Source: Trinickia violacea (GTDB lineage Bacteria > Pseudomonadota > Gammaproteobacteria > Burkholderiales > Burkholderiaceae). From it: DNA of 64,000 nt. The stretch lies in NCBI RefSeq assembly GCF_005280735.1, contig NZ_CP040078.1, positions 620,001-684,000 of the forward strand, read 5' to 3'. The notes under the pieces are model-generated. The model was not told the DNA's origin, searched no databases, and worked only from the letters and a program-made list of their open reading frames with translations. Shown piece by piece: positions 43,222 through 52,503 of the stretch (the stretch's first letter is position 1; the number at the start of each line of letters is the position of its first letter). The position numbers and the translations under genes were made by a program.

Positions 43222-44229
43222 TCAAGGAGCGCGGTTCACGTCAACTACCGTTCTTCCTCGCACACGTCCGGCGAGAATTTGCTCGGCGGTCGCAAAGACA
43301 TCTCCCAGGCCGACGACCGTGGTTATCGCGTCGAGCTTGCGGGCATCGAAGTCGCTTGCAAGTGCACTCCAGGCGCTCGTGCGTCGCTCCATCGGGCACA
43401 TCACGGAATCGATACCGATGAGTTTCACGCCTCGCAAAATGAAGGGCGCGACGCTTGCCGGAAAATCCATCCCTTGAGCCAGACCGCAGGCCGTTACGAT
43501 GCCGCCGTATCGGGTCTGCGCACAGGCATTCGCAAGCGTATGCGAGCCAACCGAATCGACCACCGCCGCCCACCGCTCTTTTTGCAGCGGCTTGCCTGGT
43601 GCCGCGAGCGTCGCCCGGTCCAGAACCTCCGCTGCACCCAGTGCGAGAAGGTAGTCCGCCTCGTTCAGCTTTCCTGTTGCTGCCACGACCCGGTAGCCCC
43701 AAGAACTCAGAATGGAAACGGCAACGCTGCCGACACCCCCGCTCGCGCCGGTGACGAGGACATCTCCGGACGTCGGCGTCACGCCTTCGTTACGCACGGC
43801 GAGGCAGCAAAGCATGGCGGTGAAGCCGGCCGTTCCGACGGACATGGCGTCTGCGGTGCTGAAAGAGCCTGGCAGCGCGACGAGCCAGTCGGCTTTGAGC
43901 CTGGCGCGTTGGGCGAGACAGCCCCAGTGCGTTTCCCCAAGGCCCCAGCCAGTGACGACGACACGGTCGCCTGCCTTCCATTTGGGGGCGGACGACGACT
44001 CGACGATGCCGGCGCCGTCAACGCCGGCGATCATCGGCCACACTCGCACAACCGGACTGCGGTTGGCAATCGCCAAGCCATCCTTGTAATTGATGCAGGA
44101 GTGTTCAATGCGCACCACAACCTCGCCCTCGGATAGCGGGTTGCTATCGAGGACATTGTCTTCGAGATGCTTCAGTTCCGCGGAGAACAGGTCACCGTCT
44201 TTGGTCAGATAAACAGCAGTAAAGGACAT
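43222..44229 (-). CDS. acuI: AcuI/YhdH-type acrylyl-CoA reductase (MDR family)
   Basis: A protein of 335 residues, a zinc-free medium-chain reductase. HSCINYKDGLAIANRSPVVRVWPMIAGVDGAG is the AcuI/YhdH signature; the NADPH site is VLVTGASGGVGSVAVSIL. It reduces acryloyl-CoA to propionyl-CoA, or quinone-like electrophiles. The ATG at 44229 agrees with the family N-terminus (MSFTAVYLTKDGD). It is monocistronic. Confidence 0.88.
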   Translation of the reverse strand: MSFTAVYLTKDGDLFSAELKHLEDNVLDSNPLSEGEVVVRIEHSCINYKDGLAIANRSPVVRVWPMIAGVDGAGIVESSSAPKWKAGDRVVVTGWGLGETHWGCLAQRARLKADWLVALPGSFSTADAMSVGTAGFTAMLCCLAVRNEGVTPTSGDVLVTGASGGVGSVAVSILSSWGYRVVAATGKLNEADYLLALGAAEVLDRATLAAPGKPLQKERWAAVVDSVGSHTLANACAQTRYGGIVTACGLAQGMDFPASVAPFILRGVKLIGIDSVMCPMERRTSAWSALASDFDARKLDAITTVVGLGDVFATAEQILAGRVRGRTVVDVNRAP

Positions 44230-44476
44230 GTCGGCCTCCAGATAGAAGCTGCCATGGACGCGCCGGACCGGGGCATGGTGCGACCAATTCGTCTATAAGG
44301 AAGCACGGATGGCCATCTTCGAACGAGTCCAGAACTGTAGGATAGCGCCCTGTGCAAACCAGTGACCTGGCCGGATATTCAACTGCGCCAGACGCGCGAA
44401 CGAATCGCACACCGCGCAGTCCCTATTGGTAGCGACGAAAACCTCCCGCTGCCAGGTCCACCTCATTCGGCTCACC
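44230..44476. other. Divergent spacer between acuI and the acyltransferase gene
   Basis: A 247-bp spacer holding the two divergent promoters. No clear operator or repeat was recognised. Confidence 0.4.
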
Positions 44477-45187
44477 ATGCGCTCCACATTCATCAAATGG
44501 CTGTTCATTGTCTACCTGCTCGGCAGCGGGACGTTGTACTCGATGGGGATACTGGTGTTCTTTCCTTTCGTCGGTAGGTCCGGCCGCTACTGGCTGGCGG
44601 CGCAGTGGTGTCGCGCAATGGTTGTCGTGATGCGCTGGCTACCCGGTATCACGTATTCGGTGGAAGGGCTCGAGCATCTTCCGGAAGGACCATCAATAAT
44701 CTTGTGCCGCCATGAATCGACGTGGGAGACGCTGGCATTCCTCGCCGTGTTTCCACGACGCATCAGCTTTGTGTTCAAGGAAGACCTTCTGCGGATTCCG
44801 TTCTTCGGATGGGTCCTGCGTGGCCTCGACATGGTCAGCCTGAATCGTGGCTCGCCGCGCCAGGCGCATCTGGCAGTGACACAGGAGTGTGCCGAGCGGC
44901 TGGCAAAGGGCGATGTCGTAGTCATATTCCCGGAAGGAACCCGGGTGCCGCACGGTGCGCCATTGAGACTGACGTCGGGCGGAATTCGTCTGGCATGCGC
45001 GACCGGCGCTCCGGTCGTCCCTGTCGTCCACAACGCCGGAAAAGTTTGGCCCGCGAAGGGGTGGCCTGACGGGGTGGGGCATATCCGAGTGGTCGTTGGC
45101 CCCGCACTTTCACCCCGAGACACGTCGCAACAAGAACTGAGCCGGACTGTCCACGATTGGATGAAAGCAGAGTTACTGCGGCTCTGA
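44477..45187 (+). CDS. 1-acylglycerol-3-phosphate acyltransferase (PlsC-type)
   Basis: A protein of 236 residues. N-terminal membrane helix (~5-35). The acyltransferase block I is CRHESTWETLAF (the HX4E form of the HX4D motif), block II FVFKEDLLRIPFFGW, block III VVIFPEGTRVPHG, block IV GAPVVPVVHNAG. It acylates lysophosphatidic acid in phospholipid synthesis. The chromosome will have a housekeeping copy elsewhere, so this may be a specialised one. Start ATG 44477 precedes the first helix. Confidence 0.87.
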   Translation: MRSTFIKWLFIVYLLGSGTLYSMGILVFFPFVGRSGRYWLAAQWCRAMVVVMRWLPGITYSVEGLEHLPEGPSIILCRHESTWETLAFLAVFPRRISFVFKEDLLRIPFFGWVLRGLDMVSLNRGSPRQAHLAVTQECAERLAKGDVVVIFPEGTRVPHGAPLRLTSGGIRLACATGAPVVPVVHNAGKVWPAKGWPDGVGHIRVVVGPALSPRDTSQQELSRTVHDWMKAELLRL

Positions 45188-45559
45188 CGGCCGCTGCGCC
45201 GGGTGGCTTTCAGCCCTTCGGGTACGCGCACAAAGCTCTGCGTAGGCCAGCTGAATGGACTGTCGATTCCGCGGTTCTCTCTCGCAGAGAGGAATCGCGC
45301 GACTTCAACATCCACTGCTTTAATCGCATGCCTCTTGTTGCGCCCGGTGTCGGGTGAGCCTGGAGAGCTAACGAGTTGGCGCTCGACGCACCCCCATCGC
45401 TATGGTCATCATAGGCGACCTGCTCGAGCTGCCAACCGAGTTGGCTTGCGCGATTGGGTCGGACCGAGACGGTACAAATGCTTACAAAGCATTGTGCTTG
45501 CGGGTACACCATCCTCGCTGCTGTGACGTTATTGCAGGCACATCCCAATGGAGGTCGCA
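45188..45559. other. Intergenic region, nothing recognised
   Basis: About 372 bp upstream of the glycine-zipper gene. No coding frame with a ribosome site; the promoter for 45560 should lie near its right end. Confidence 0.4.
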
Positions 45560-46252
45560 ATGACCACGAACGTCACCTCGAACATGCCGCCGCGCGGTCG
45601 CATCCATCCCCTGGTCGCGGGTGCGGCCGTGGCCGTTATCCTCGCCAGTGCGACCGGCATCGCGGCGATGACCGGAATGCTGCCCACTTCACGAGCTGTT
45701 ACGGCGCCTCCGACACAAGCTGTACCGGCCGCCGCCCCGGTTGCCAGCGCGCCGGTTATTTCGCCGCAACCGTACGTTGAACAACGCGCGATGCAGGAGG
45801 CGCCAGTCCAGCCGCGCGTCCATCATCACCATAGCGCTCCGGTTGAACCGGCTCCGAGGTATGCGAACAACGATACCTATCAAAGTCAGACTCAACCCGC
45901 TCCAAGGCCAGTAGCAGTTGACCCGAATGCCGGGGAGGTTGTCGCCGTTAACGCAGTCCAGGAGCCCGAGCCGACGACGGGGCTTGGAGCCGTAGGCGGC
46001 GCTGTCGCCGGCGGGCTGTTGGGAAATCAGGTCGGTGGAGGACGCGGTCGTGTTCTCGCAACGATAGCTGGCGCGGTCGGTGGCGGGTTTGCGGGCAATG
46101 GCATCGAGCATGCGGTGCGCAAGTCTACGACCTACCAGGTGCAGGTCAGAATGCAAGACGGCAGCTACCGCAATTTCACCTACTCGACGCAGCCTCAGGT
46201 TCAGGTCGGTGAACGTGTCCGTGTCTCGGGCGACTCCCTGGCCGCCTTGTAA
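45560..46252 (+). CDS. Glycine-zipper 2TM outer-membrane-type protein
   Basis: A protein of 230 residues. N-terminal signal or anchor helix (VAGAAVAVILASATGIAAMTGMLP), a Pro/Gln/His-rich linker (~60-130), then a glycine zipper GLGAVGGAVAGGLLGNQVGGGRGR and a short C-terminal beta domain (TTYQVQVRMQDGSYRNFTY). This resembles SlyB/17-kDa-antigen proteins, which stabilise the outer membrane under stress. Its N-terminus is related to the protein at 17163. The ggagg site at 45548 sets the start at ATG 45560. Confidence 0.82.
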   Translation: MTTNVTSNMPPRGRIHPLVAGAAVAVILASATGIAAMTGMLPTSRAVTAPPTQAVPAAAPVASAPVISPQPYVEQRAMQEAPVQPRVHHHHSAPVEPAPRYANNDTYQSQTQPAPRPVAVDPNAGEVVAVNAVQEPEPTTGLGAVGGAVAGGLLGNQVGGGRGRVLATIAGAVGGGFAGNGIEHAVRKSTTYQVQVRMQDGSYRNFTYSTQPQVQVGERVRVSGDSLAAL

Positions 46253-46263
46253 GCATGGTCGGT

Positions 46264-46294
46264 ACCGGCAGTATCACAGCGGGTTACTGCCGGT
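46264..46294 (+). terminator. Hairpin terminator
   Basis: Perfect 10-bp arms accggcagta and tactgccggt with an 11-base loop, 11 bp after the glycine-zipper gene; the downstream sequence (tacggatttgacgtttt) is moderately T-rich. Confidence 0.65.
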
Positions 46295-46402
46295 TACGGA
46301 TTTGACGTTTTCGCCGCACCTGCTTCCGCGCGCCACCCCTAAAATCCGCATTGTTCGCCATTGTTTGGCGCCCGCCAGAAACGAGCAGGACAGGAGAACT
46401 CC

Positions 46403-46693
46403 ATGAAACACGCAACCCTTTTTCTGGCAGTGGGCGTTTCCGCTGCGTGCGTATCCAGCGCGGCGCTCGCTCACGCGGACATCGGAGTTTATCTGGGCGT
46501 GCCAGGACCAGCCTATGTCGCCCCCCCTCCTGTCGTGTACGAGGCGCCGCCGGTGGTCTACGCGCCAGCCCCGGCCTACGGCTACGGCTACGGTTACCGC
46601 TATGAAGGGGATTACGACGACGAGCGCAGGTGGCATGACCACGGTCGCCACCGTGGATGGGAACACCATCATCATGATGACGATGACGACTGA
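46403..46693 (+). CDS. Exported PXPV-type protein with His/Asp-rich tail, paralogue of 22420
   Basis: A 96-residue protein. Signal peptide ending SSAALA (residues 1-22), then HADIGVYLGVPGPAYVAPPP, two Pro/Val/Tyr repeats, a Tyr/Gly stretch (YGYGYGYRYEG) and a tail of His and Asp (HHHHDDDDD at the end). It repeats the architecture of the protein at 22420. A caggagaac site precedes ATG 46403. The tail could bind divalent metals; it sits beside an RND efflux operon. Confidence 0.75.
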   Translation: MKHATLFLAVGVSAACVSSAALAHADIGVYLGVPGPAYVAPPPVVYEAPPVVYAPAPAYGYGYGYRYEGDYDDERRWHDHGRHRGWEHHHHDDDDD

Positions 46694-46945
46694 TGCACCG
46701 ATGGCTGCGCCCCATAGCGACTGAATGCTCGCGGACGGGATTCGACGCGCACCCAAATCGGGTGTTCATCCTGTCAGCGCAAGCTCAGGCGAGTTCGAAT
46801 CCCCCTCGACGTGCGTTCGTCGGCATTGACCAGGCCGTCATTTGCCGCCGTGTTTCGCTTGCCATCTCTGCATAAAGCTGATTTCGTCGTGCTGGGCACC
46901 ATGAAGCTCTGCTCTTTGACAGAGCAACGTCGCGACTCGACACGC
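46694..46945. other. Spacer between converging genes
   Basis: About 252 bp between the PXPV gene and the end of the RND permease gene. No gene or strong terminator recognised. Confidence 0.4.
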
Positions 46946-49900
46946 CTAGGATGCCTTCTGAAGCTGCTTCTCACGCCTGGCGACATATAACGCAGGCAGC
47001 AGGTTGGTACTGAGCAGGCCGCTCCAGACGAGCCCACCCAGCGTAACGATGGCCAGTCCTTGTTCGGGCGCGGCCCCTTTGCCGAAGCCGAGCGCTGTGG
47101 GTAACAGACCCAGCGATGCTGTCAGGACCGTTAGCAAAATCGGCCGGAAGCGCACATCGACCGCGTCGCGCACAGCGTCGACCACGGACAGTCCCTGCGC
47201 TTCGTTTCGTTTCACCAGTTGCAGCAACACGATGCCGTGGTTCAAGCTCACTCCAATCAGGGTAAGAAGCGCTATCAGGCCGATGGCATTAAGACCGACG
47301 CCGCTCACTACCAGGGCAATTGCGCCGCCCGAGAACGCCAGTGGCATTTGCAGCAGTAGCAGGCCCGGTACGAGCAGGCCATCGAATTGCAGCGTCAGGA
47401 TGCCCAGCATCAGCGCCAGGGCGACCGCCGCTGCGACGCCGACGTTAAGCGCGGCACGTTCGAGTTGTGGGTACAGGCCGCCAAACTTCACTTCATAGCC
47501 GGTCGGCAAAGAGAGCGTCGCAAGCGCCTGTTTAGAAGCTGAAATCACCTGTCCGAGAGGGGCGGTAGGTGTTGCGAGTATCTCAACCGCACGGAGTCCA
47601 TTCAAATGCCTGATGACATTGGGTCCGGTCGCCATGCGGACGTCGGCCACGTCGCTCAGCGCAATCCATCCGCTGGCCATGACGGGAATTCGATTGAGTT
47701 GCTCGACGGAAAATTGCGTCGGGTCGGTCAGTCTCACGAACACGTCCAGGTGACCGTTGCCTTCGGGGACCGTCGCAACCGTTTGACCGGCCAGCAGGAT
47801 GTGCAGTTGGGAAAAAAGCTGCGCGGGCGTAATGCCATGGAGTGCAAGCCCGTCCGGTTTGGGCGTGATTTGCATCTCGGTGATGGGATAGCCGTCGTTG
47901 TTGAAGACGTCCGACAGGTTGGGCACACGGGCTAGCCGGCGCGTGACTTCTGACGAGAGCGACTGCAAGGTTGTGATGGAATCGCCGTACACGTCAATAA
48001 CGAACGGTTGGGGCAGTCCGGAAAGCGTTTCACCCACCCGTTCCAGTGTCGGCGTCCCAATCACGGTCTGCACGGCAGGCAGCTTCGATGCGTCCAGAAC
48101 CTGCTGTCCGATTTTGTCGAGGCTGCTCGCATTTACATTCGGCTTCAGCGCAATTTGAATCTCCCCAGCGTAGGCAGGCTCCGTGTAGGACGTCCCCGAT
48201 GCGGAGCCCACACGTGAAAAAACGTGCGCTACAGGTTCGAGCCTGAGCAATCGCTGAGCGATGCGGTCCGCCGCATCCTGGGCATCGTGCAATGACGTTC
48301 CAGGCGGAAGAGTGAAGCTCTCAAGCAGCACGGCCTCGTTCGGCAGTGGCAAGAAATCGACCGGCACCAGCACAAGTCCAGCAACAGAGACCGCGAAGAT
48401 GGCCACGCAAGCCCAGAGCGAGGCCCCTGGACGACGCAGGGCAACGTCGAACAGGCGAAAGTTCTGGCTCTTGAGCCACGCGACTGCGCGCGCCCCTGAT
48501 GTCGCGCGCCTCTCGATATGTGGGCCGATGAATCCCAGCACGAGCGGAATCAGGCTCAGCGAAATGAGTAGCGACGCAATCAGGCTCACCGTCATCGCCA
48601 GGGAGAACGGGACAAAGAACAGTCCCGCGAGGCCGCCTACGAACGCAAGCGGCAGAAATACTGCGACGGTCGTCATTGTCCCGGAAATGTCAGGACCGGC
48701 AATGTCGCGTAAGCCACGTGCGACCCCCTCCCACCGGCCGTCGCCAGCCTCCCATCGGTGGTAGATGCTCTCGAGCACAATGATGGCGTCGTCGGCGAGC
48801 AAACCCACGGCCACCGACAAGGCGCCGAAAGTCAGCAGATTCAGCGTTTGTCCTGCCAGGTACAGTCCTGCGATACCGAGCAGAAGCGAGAGCGGGATGC
48901 TCAAAGCGAGCGCCCAGATTCCGCGACTCGCTCCGAGCATCCAGAAGAGGACTGCGACGGCAAGTACGGCGCCGATGGCCAGATTCCTGCTCAAATCAGC
49001 AGCGACCACGCGGACAATGTGTCCCTGACTGTAGATACGCACAAATCGTGCGCCGCCGGGCAACTGAGGCTCAAGCTCATGCAGTATCCTGTCGACCTCC
49101 TTGACGACGGGTAGCGTCGAAGCGCCCGGCTGCTTGAACACAATCAGCGCGATGGTCGGCCTGTTGTCGAGCTTGACCGCATGATGAGACGGGGGCGCGG
49201 ACCGAACAATGTCCGCAATCGAACCTAGCGGGACGGTGCCGCCGGATGTCGCGACAGGCACTCGGGCGTAGTCGGAGGGCTTCGTCGGCAGGTTTCGGCC
49301 TTCGACGAAAACATCCTGGTGTCCGAGGTCGACATACCCACTCGGCACCATTGCAGTCGTCGCATCGAGCGATGCCGCGAGCGCCGATGCAGAGACGTTG
49401 AAACGCTGGAGCTTCGCCAGGTCCGGACGCACCCATATCGCATCCGCGCCCGGGCCGGCCACCGACACGCGCTGCACACCCGCAACCGCACGGATGCGCG
49501 GCGCGAAATTTGACTCAACGATTCGCTGCACCTGTGACGCATCCGCTCCGTCGGGAATCTGGATTGCGTAGTCCGCGACCTCATTTATCGCGTTGCCGGA
49601 GATTTCCGTCGTCAGGCTCGTGTCCTTCGGCAGCGAACTGTTGACGCGCCCGATGACGCCATTGACGTCTTGCAGCGCGGTTGCTGCGGTAGTCCCCTCT
49701 GCAAATCGCGCCTCAATCTTGACGGAACCCTGGCCTACGACGGTTCGCACGTCGCTCAATGACTGGAGCGACAATAGTTCGGCTTCGATGGGCCGTGCAA
49801 TCAGTCCCTCCAGGTCCAGGGTCGTCGCTCCCGGTAGTTGGGCGACGATGCTCACCTGCGGCAGGTTGAACTGCGGCAGGACCTCAGCGTGAATGTTGAG

Positions 49901-50005
49901 GAGCGCGTAGATGCCGTACGCAATCAGCGCGGCATACAGCATGACCCAGAGCAGCGGCCGTTTGACGATATCGTTGAGCATCTTCTTGTCGGCAGAGGGG
50001 GTCAA
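46946..50005 (-). CDS. RND-family efflux permease
   Basis: A protein of 1019 residues with 12 membrane helices and two large periplasmic loops. Typical blocks are FNLPQVSIVAQLPGATTLDLEGLIARPIEAEL at the start and the helix-4 motif FGALSVAVGLLADDAIIVLESIYHRWE, whose paired Asp residues serve proton relay. The sequence is closer to CusA/CzcA- and MdtB-type metal or hydrophobic exporters than to AcrB by these blocks, but substrate cannot be read from it. It overlaps the adaptor gene by four bases. Confidence 0.9.
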   Translation of the reverse strand: MTPSADKKMLNDIVKRPLLWVMLYAALIAYGIYALLNIHAEVLPQFNLPQVSIVAQLPGATTLDLEGLIARPIEAELLSLQSLSDVRTVVGQGSVKIEARFAEGTTAATALQDVNGVIGRVNSSLPKDTSLTTEISGNAINEVADYAIQIPDGADASQVQRIVESNFAPRIRAVAGVQRVSVAGPGADAIWVRPDLAKLQRFNVSASALAASLDATTAMVPSGYVDLGHQDVFVEGRNLPTKPSDYARVPVATSGGTVPLGSIADIVRSAPPSHHAVKLDNRPTIALIVFKQPGASTLPVVKEVDRILHELEPQLPGGARFVRIYSQGHIVRVVAADLSRNLAIGAVLAVAVLFWMLGASRGIWALALSIPLSLLLGIAGLYLAGQTLNLLTFGALSVAVGLLADDAIIVLESIYHRWEAGDGRWEGVARGLRDIAGPDISGTMTTVAVFLPLAFVGGLAGLFFVPFSLAMTVSLIASLLISLSLIPLVLGFIGPHIERRATSGARAVAWLKSQNFRLFDVALRRPGASLWACVAIFAVSVAGLVLVPVDFLPLPNEAVLLESFTLPPGTSLHDAQDAADRIAQRLLRLEPVAHVFSRVGSASGTSYTEPAYAGEIQIALKPNVNASSLDKIGQQVLDASKLPAVQTVIGTPTLERVGETLSGLPQPFVIDVYGDSITTLQSLSSEVTRRLARVPNLSDVFNNDGYPITEMQITPKPDGLALHGITPAQLFSQLHILLAGQTVATVPEGNGHLDVFVRLTDPTQFSVEQLNRIPVMASGWIALSDVADVRMATGPNVIRHLNGLRAVEILATPTAPLGQVISASKQALATLSLPTGYEVKFGGLYPQLERAALNVGVAAAVALALMLGILTLQFDGLLVPGLLLLQMPLAFSGGAIALVVSGVGLNAIGLIALLTLIGVSLNHGIVLLQLVKRNEAQGLSVVDAVRDAVDVRFRPILLTVLTASLGLLPTALGFGKGAAPEQGLAIVTLGGLVWSGLLSTNLLPALYVARREKQLQKAS

Positions 50006-51039
50006 TCGGCTTGCTGGTAGCGCGTAGCGAAGTCCTGGTGAAAGAGAAGATAAGTGTCCTGCGTCACGACTCGCTCACCTGGCGCAAGTCCTTGCCTGAC
50101 TGACGTCCAGCCGCCCTCGGAGGGCCCAGGAACGACACGTCGCCGGTGGTTGCCGCCCTTATCGCGCACCAATACCCACCATTGGCCGCCGTCGAGAATG
50201 AGCGCTGCGGATGGAACGGCTAAGCGTTTGTCGTCGGATGCGGTTAGTGAGACGGTGCCGACGGTCCCTGCCACGAGGCTGTGACCCGGCTGGGCATCAA
50301 GCCAAACTTCCAGTTGACCAGGTGCGGTAACGCTCCACGAGGTGCGTTGTACGGCTACGTCAACGGGAGCATCGGTGCCTTCCCGAAGAAAGACGCCTTT
50401 CATTCCCGCAGTGACCGATGCCGCGTCGCTCCCGTAAACATTTGCGACCACGTGAAGGTCGCGCGCCGATGCCACGGTTACCAGTGCCTGCCCGGCGCTT
50501 ACATATTGACCATCGGCGGCATTGACTGCCGTCACCACGCCAGGCTCTGTCGTTCCAATGTCGGCCAGGCTTGTATAGCTTCGGGCAGCCGCTTGTGCGG
50601 CGACGAACTGCTGGCGCGCGGTGTCGAGCTCGGCGTGAGCGCGGGCGACAGCGTCGCGGGTGCTGAGTTGCTCATCAAATTTCTGTTGCTCAATGGCGGC
50701 GGCTTGGGCTGCGGCAGACACACGTATCTGGGCCGACTTCAGGTCGGCCGCGAGGCGCGCGCGCTCTGTCGATACCATGGGACCGGTCAAATGCGCTATC
50801 GTCTGCCCAGACCGCACCACTTCCCCGGGAAGGATGCGCAAGCCGGAGACGATGCCGGCCGTAGGCGCACTCAGCACGGTGTTGGAGGTCGCCTGCACAC
50901 GCGCCGGCGCTGAGACCGTGACCACAATGCGCTTCTGTACCGCAGGCATCGTCACGACGTCCTGAGCGAACGCATGATGACTCGCGACGGACCACGTACC
51001 GGTGATTGCCACAAGAAAGAGCAGCCGGATGGCATTCAT
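50002..51039 (-). CDS. RND periplasmic adaptor (HlyD/MFP family)
   Basis: A protein of 345 residues. Signal peptide (LLFLVAITGTWSVASHHAFA), lipoyl half GIVSGLRILPGEVVRSGQTIAHL, a coiled-coil hairpin (~110-150), second lipoyl half GVVTAVNAADGQYVSAGQALVTV, then beta-barrel and membrane-proximal domains. It links the permease to the TolC-type channel. ATG at 51039, nine bases after the outer-membrane gene's stop; four-base overlap with the permease gene. Confidence 0.9.
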   Translation of the reverse strand: MNAIRLLFLVAITGTWSVASHHAFAQDVVTMPAVQKRIVVTVSAPARVQATSNTVLSAPTAGIVSGLRILPGEVVRSGQTIAHLTGPMVSTERARLAADLKSAQIRVSAAAQAAAIEQQKFDEQLSTRDAVARAHAELDTARQQFVAAQAAARSYTSLADIGTTEPGVVTAVNAADGQYVSAGQALVTVASARDLHVVANVYGSDAASVTAGMKGVFLREGTDAPVDVAVQRTSWSVTAPGQLEVWLDAQPGHSLVAGTVGTVSLTASDDKRLAVPSAALILDGGQWWVLVRDKGGNHRRRVVPGPSEGGWTSVRQGLAPGERVVTQDTYLLFHQDFATRYQQAD

Positions 51040-51047
51040 GGAAGGTC

Positions 51048-52430
51048 CTAGTGAAGCGGTTTGTGGTCAATGGCGCTCACGCCAATTAAGGTGCAGAGCT
51101 CGACCTGCTGTTGAAGTACGGAATTCGCGAGCTTTGCCGTCGCCACGCGTTGGTTCAGCAACCGGGATTCAAGGTCAGCCAATACCGGCAGTGTCACGTC
51201 GCCTGCGTCGAACGCGGCACGCGCTTGCATCACCGACGCCTCGAGTGCAGCCTCCATTGACTGCCCGTTACGAAGCTGGTCACCCAGCAGGCTCAGCTCC
51301 GAGCTGATGCCGTCGACAGCCGTGTACGCGTCGTCGAGTCGTTGACCGTATTCCTGATAAAGACTCTCCCGAGTGGCTTTTTCCACCGCGATATTTCCTC
51401 GATTGCCGTTGAACAGGGGAAGCGTCGCGGAAACGGTAAGTCCTGAGGTATAGATGGCCGACGTGTCTCGGCCCCGTGTGACTCCAATGTCCAGTCGCGG
51501 AAACTGTGCGAGGAGCGCGCCGCGATAGCGTTCGTCCTGTTCGGCGTAGCCAGCACGCAGTGCTAGCAAATCAGGGCGACGCTGCCCGAGGCTGACGAGC
51601 GCCTGTTTGATAGTGTCTTGCGGGACCTCATACGGCTCCGGTGGAGCTGCAAGTGTCAGGCGTGTCCCCGGGCGCAATTCGAGCAGCGTATGGAGTTCCT
51701 GTTCTGCTTTGAGGTGTTCCTGTCGCAGCGTACTCAGCTGTTGCACGCTGTCGCGGTACGCGGTTTCCGCCTGCACGGCGACGTCTCGCGTCACATCGGC
51801 GCGCGCGAGTGCCTTTTGCATTAGTTCAGTGACACTTTTCTGATAGGCCACCCGTTGCTCGACTTCTCTCTCAAGACGCTCGAAACTCACGTTGTTGACG
51901 TAGAGCGCATACGCGTGGTTCGCGACCTGCCATTTCGTCCATTCCAGCGCGAGTCGTTGCTTCTCAAGAGCGTTGTCTGCCGCCCGCTTCTTCGCGGGAC
52001 GGTCAACGAGTGCGGACACTTCATAGCTAAGCCCGACCATGAATGCGGGGACGAAGCCCTCCGCACCGGGGCGGTCAGTACTGAAGCTGAGTGTTGGGTC
52101 TGGTAGCAAGCCATCCGCGTACTTCCTGGCGGAGGCGATATCGAGCTCGCGTTCAGCGCGATGGATATCCGGGCTATGCCCGAGCGCGCGTTCGACCACC
52201 TGGTCAACTGAGAGTGGGGCGGCTGTTGACGCAATGTCATCAGGCCATTGAGGTGTGTCCGGCAGCGGCCTAGGTGCATACGCTGCGCAACCGCTCAATG
52301 CCACAGCCAGCGTGACAAGCGCGACTCGCGCGGGTGCAAATACGCTGCAACGTCGCCGACCAGTTGCGGGAATCCTGCATTGCAACCTACTATCGTAAGC
52401 ACCGTGGGTCACGACGGATATCCGATGCAA
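51048..52430 (-). CDS. TolC-family outer-membrane efflux lipoprotein
   Basis: A protein of up to 460 residues with two OEP repeats (PLSVDQVVERALGHSPDIHRAERELDIA and DTIKQALVSLGQRRPDLLALRAGYAEQDE). A lipobox LSGC occurs at about residue 47 (VALVTLAVALSGCAAYAPR), so it is lipid-anchored like CusC/OprM. That position is rather far in, so the true start is probably an internal one, 20-30 residues downstream of the TTG at 52430. First gene of the tripartite operon. Confidence 0.85.
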   Translation of the reverse strand: MHRISVVTHGAYDSRLQCRIPATGRRRCSVFAPARVALVTLAVALSGCAAYAPRPLPDTPQWPDDIASTAAPLSVDQVVERALGHSPDIHRAERELDIASARKYADGLLPDPTLSFSTDRPGAEGFVPAFMVGLSYEVSALVDRPAKKRAADNALEKQRLALEWTKWQVANHAYALYVNNVSFERLEREVEQRVAYQKSVTELMQKALARADVTRDVAVQAETAYRDSVQQLSTLRQEHLKAEQELHTLLELRPGTRLTLAAPPEPYEVPQDTIKQALVSLGQRRPDLLALRAGYAEQDERYRGALLAQFPRLDIGVTRGRDTSAIYTSGLTVSATLPLFNGNRGNIAVEKATRESLYQEYGQRLDDAYTAVDGISSELSLLGDQLRNGQSMEAALEASVMQARAAFDAGDVTLPVLADLESRLLNQRVATAKLANSVLQQQVELCTLIGVSAIDHKPLH

Positions 52431-52458
52431 AAAAAACGCTTCGGATAATAATCCGCGA

Positions 52459-52476
52459 GACTTAGATTTGACTTAG
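52459..52476. promoter_or_regulatory. Direct repeat, candidate response-regulator site
   Basis: gacttag occurs at 52459-52465 and again at 52470-52476: a perfect seven-base direct repeat with an 11-base period (one helical turn), typical of OmpR/PhoB-class binding sites. It lies between the divergent efflux operon and the response-regulator gene and could control both. Confidence 0.6.
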
Positions 52477-52503
52477 CACGCTGCTTCGACCTTGGTGAAA
52501 CGC

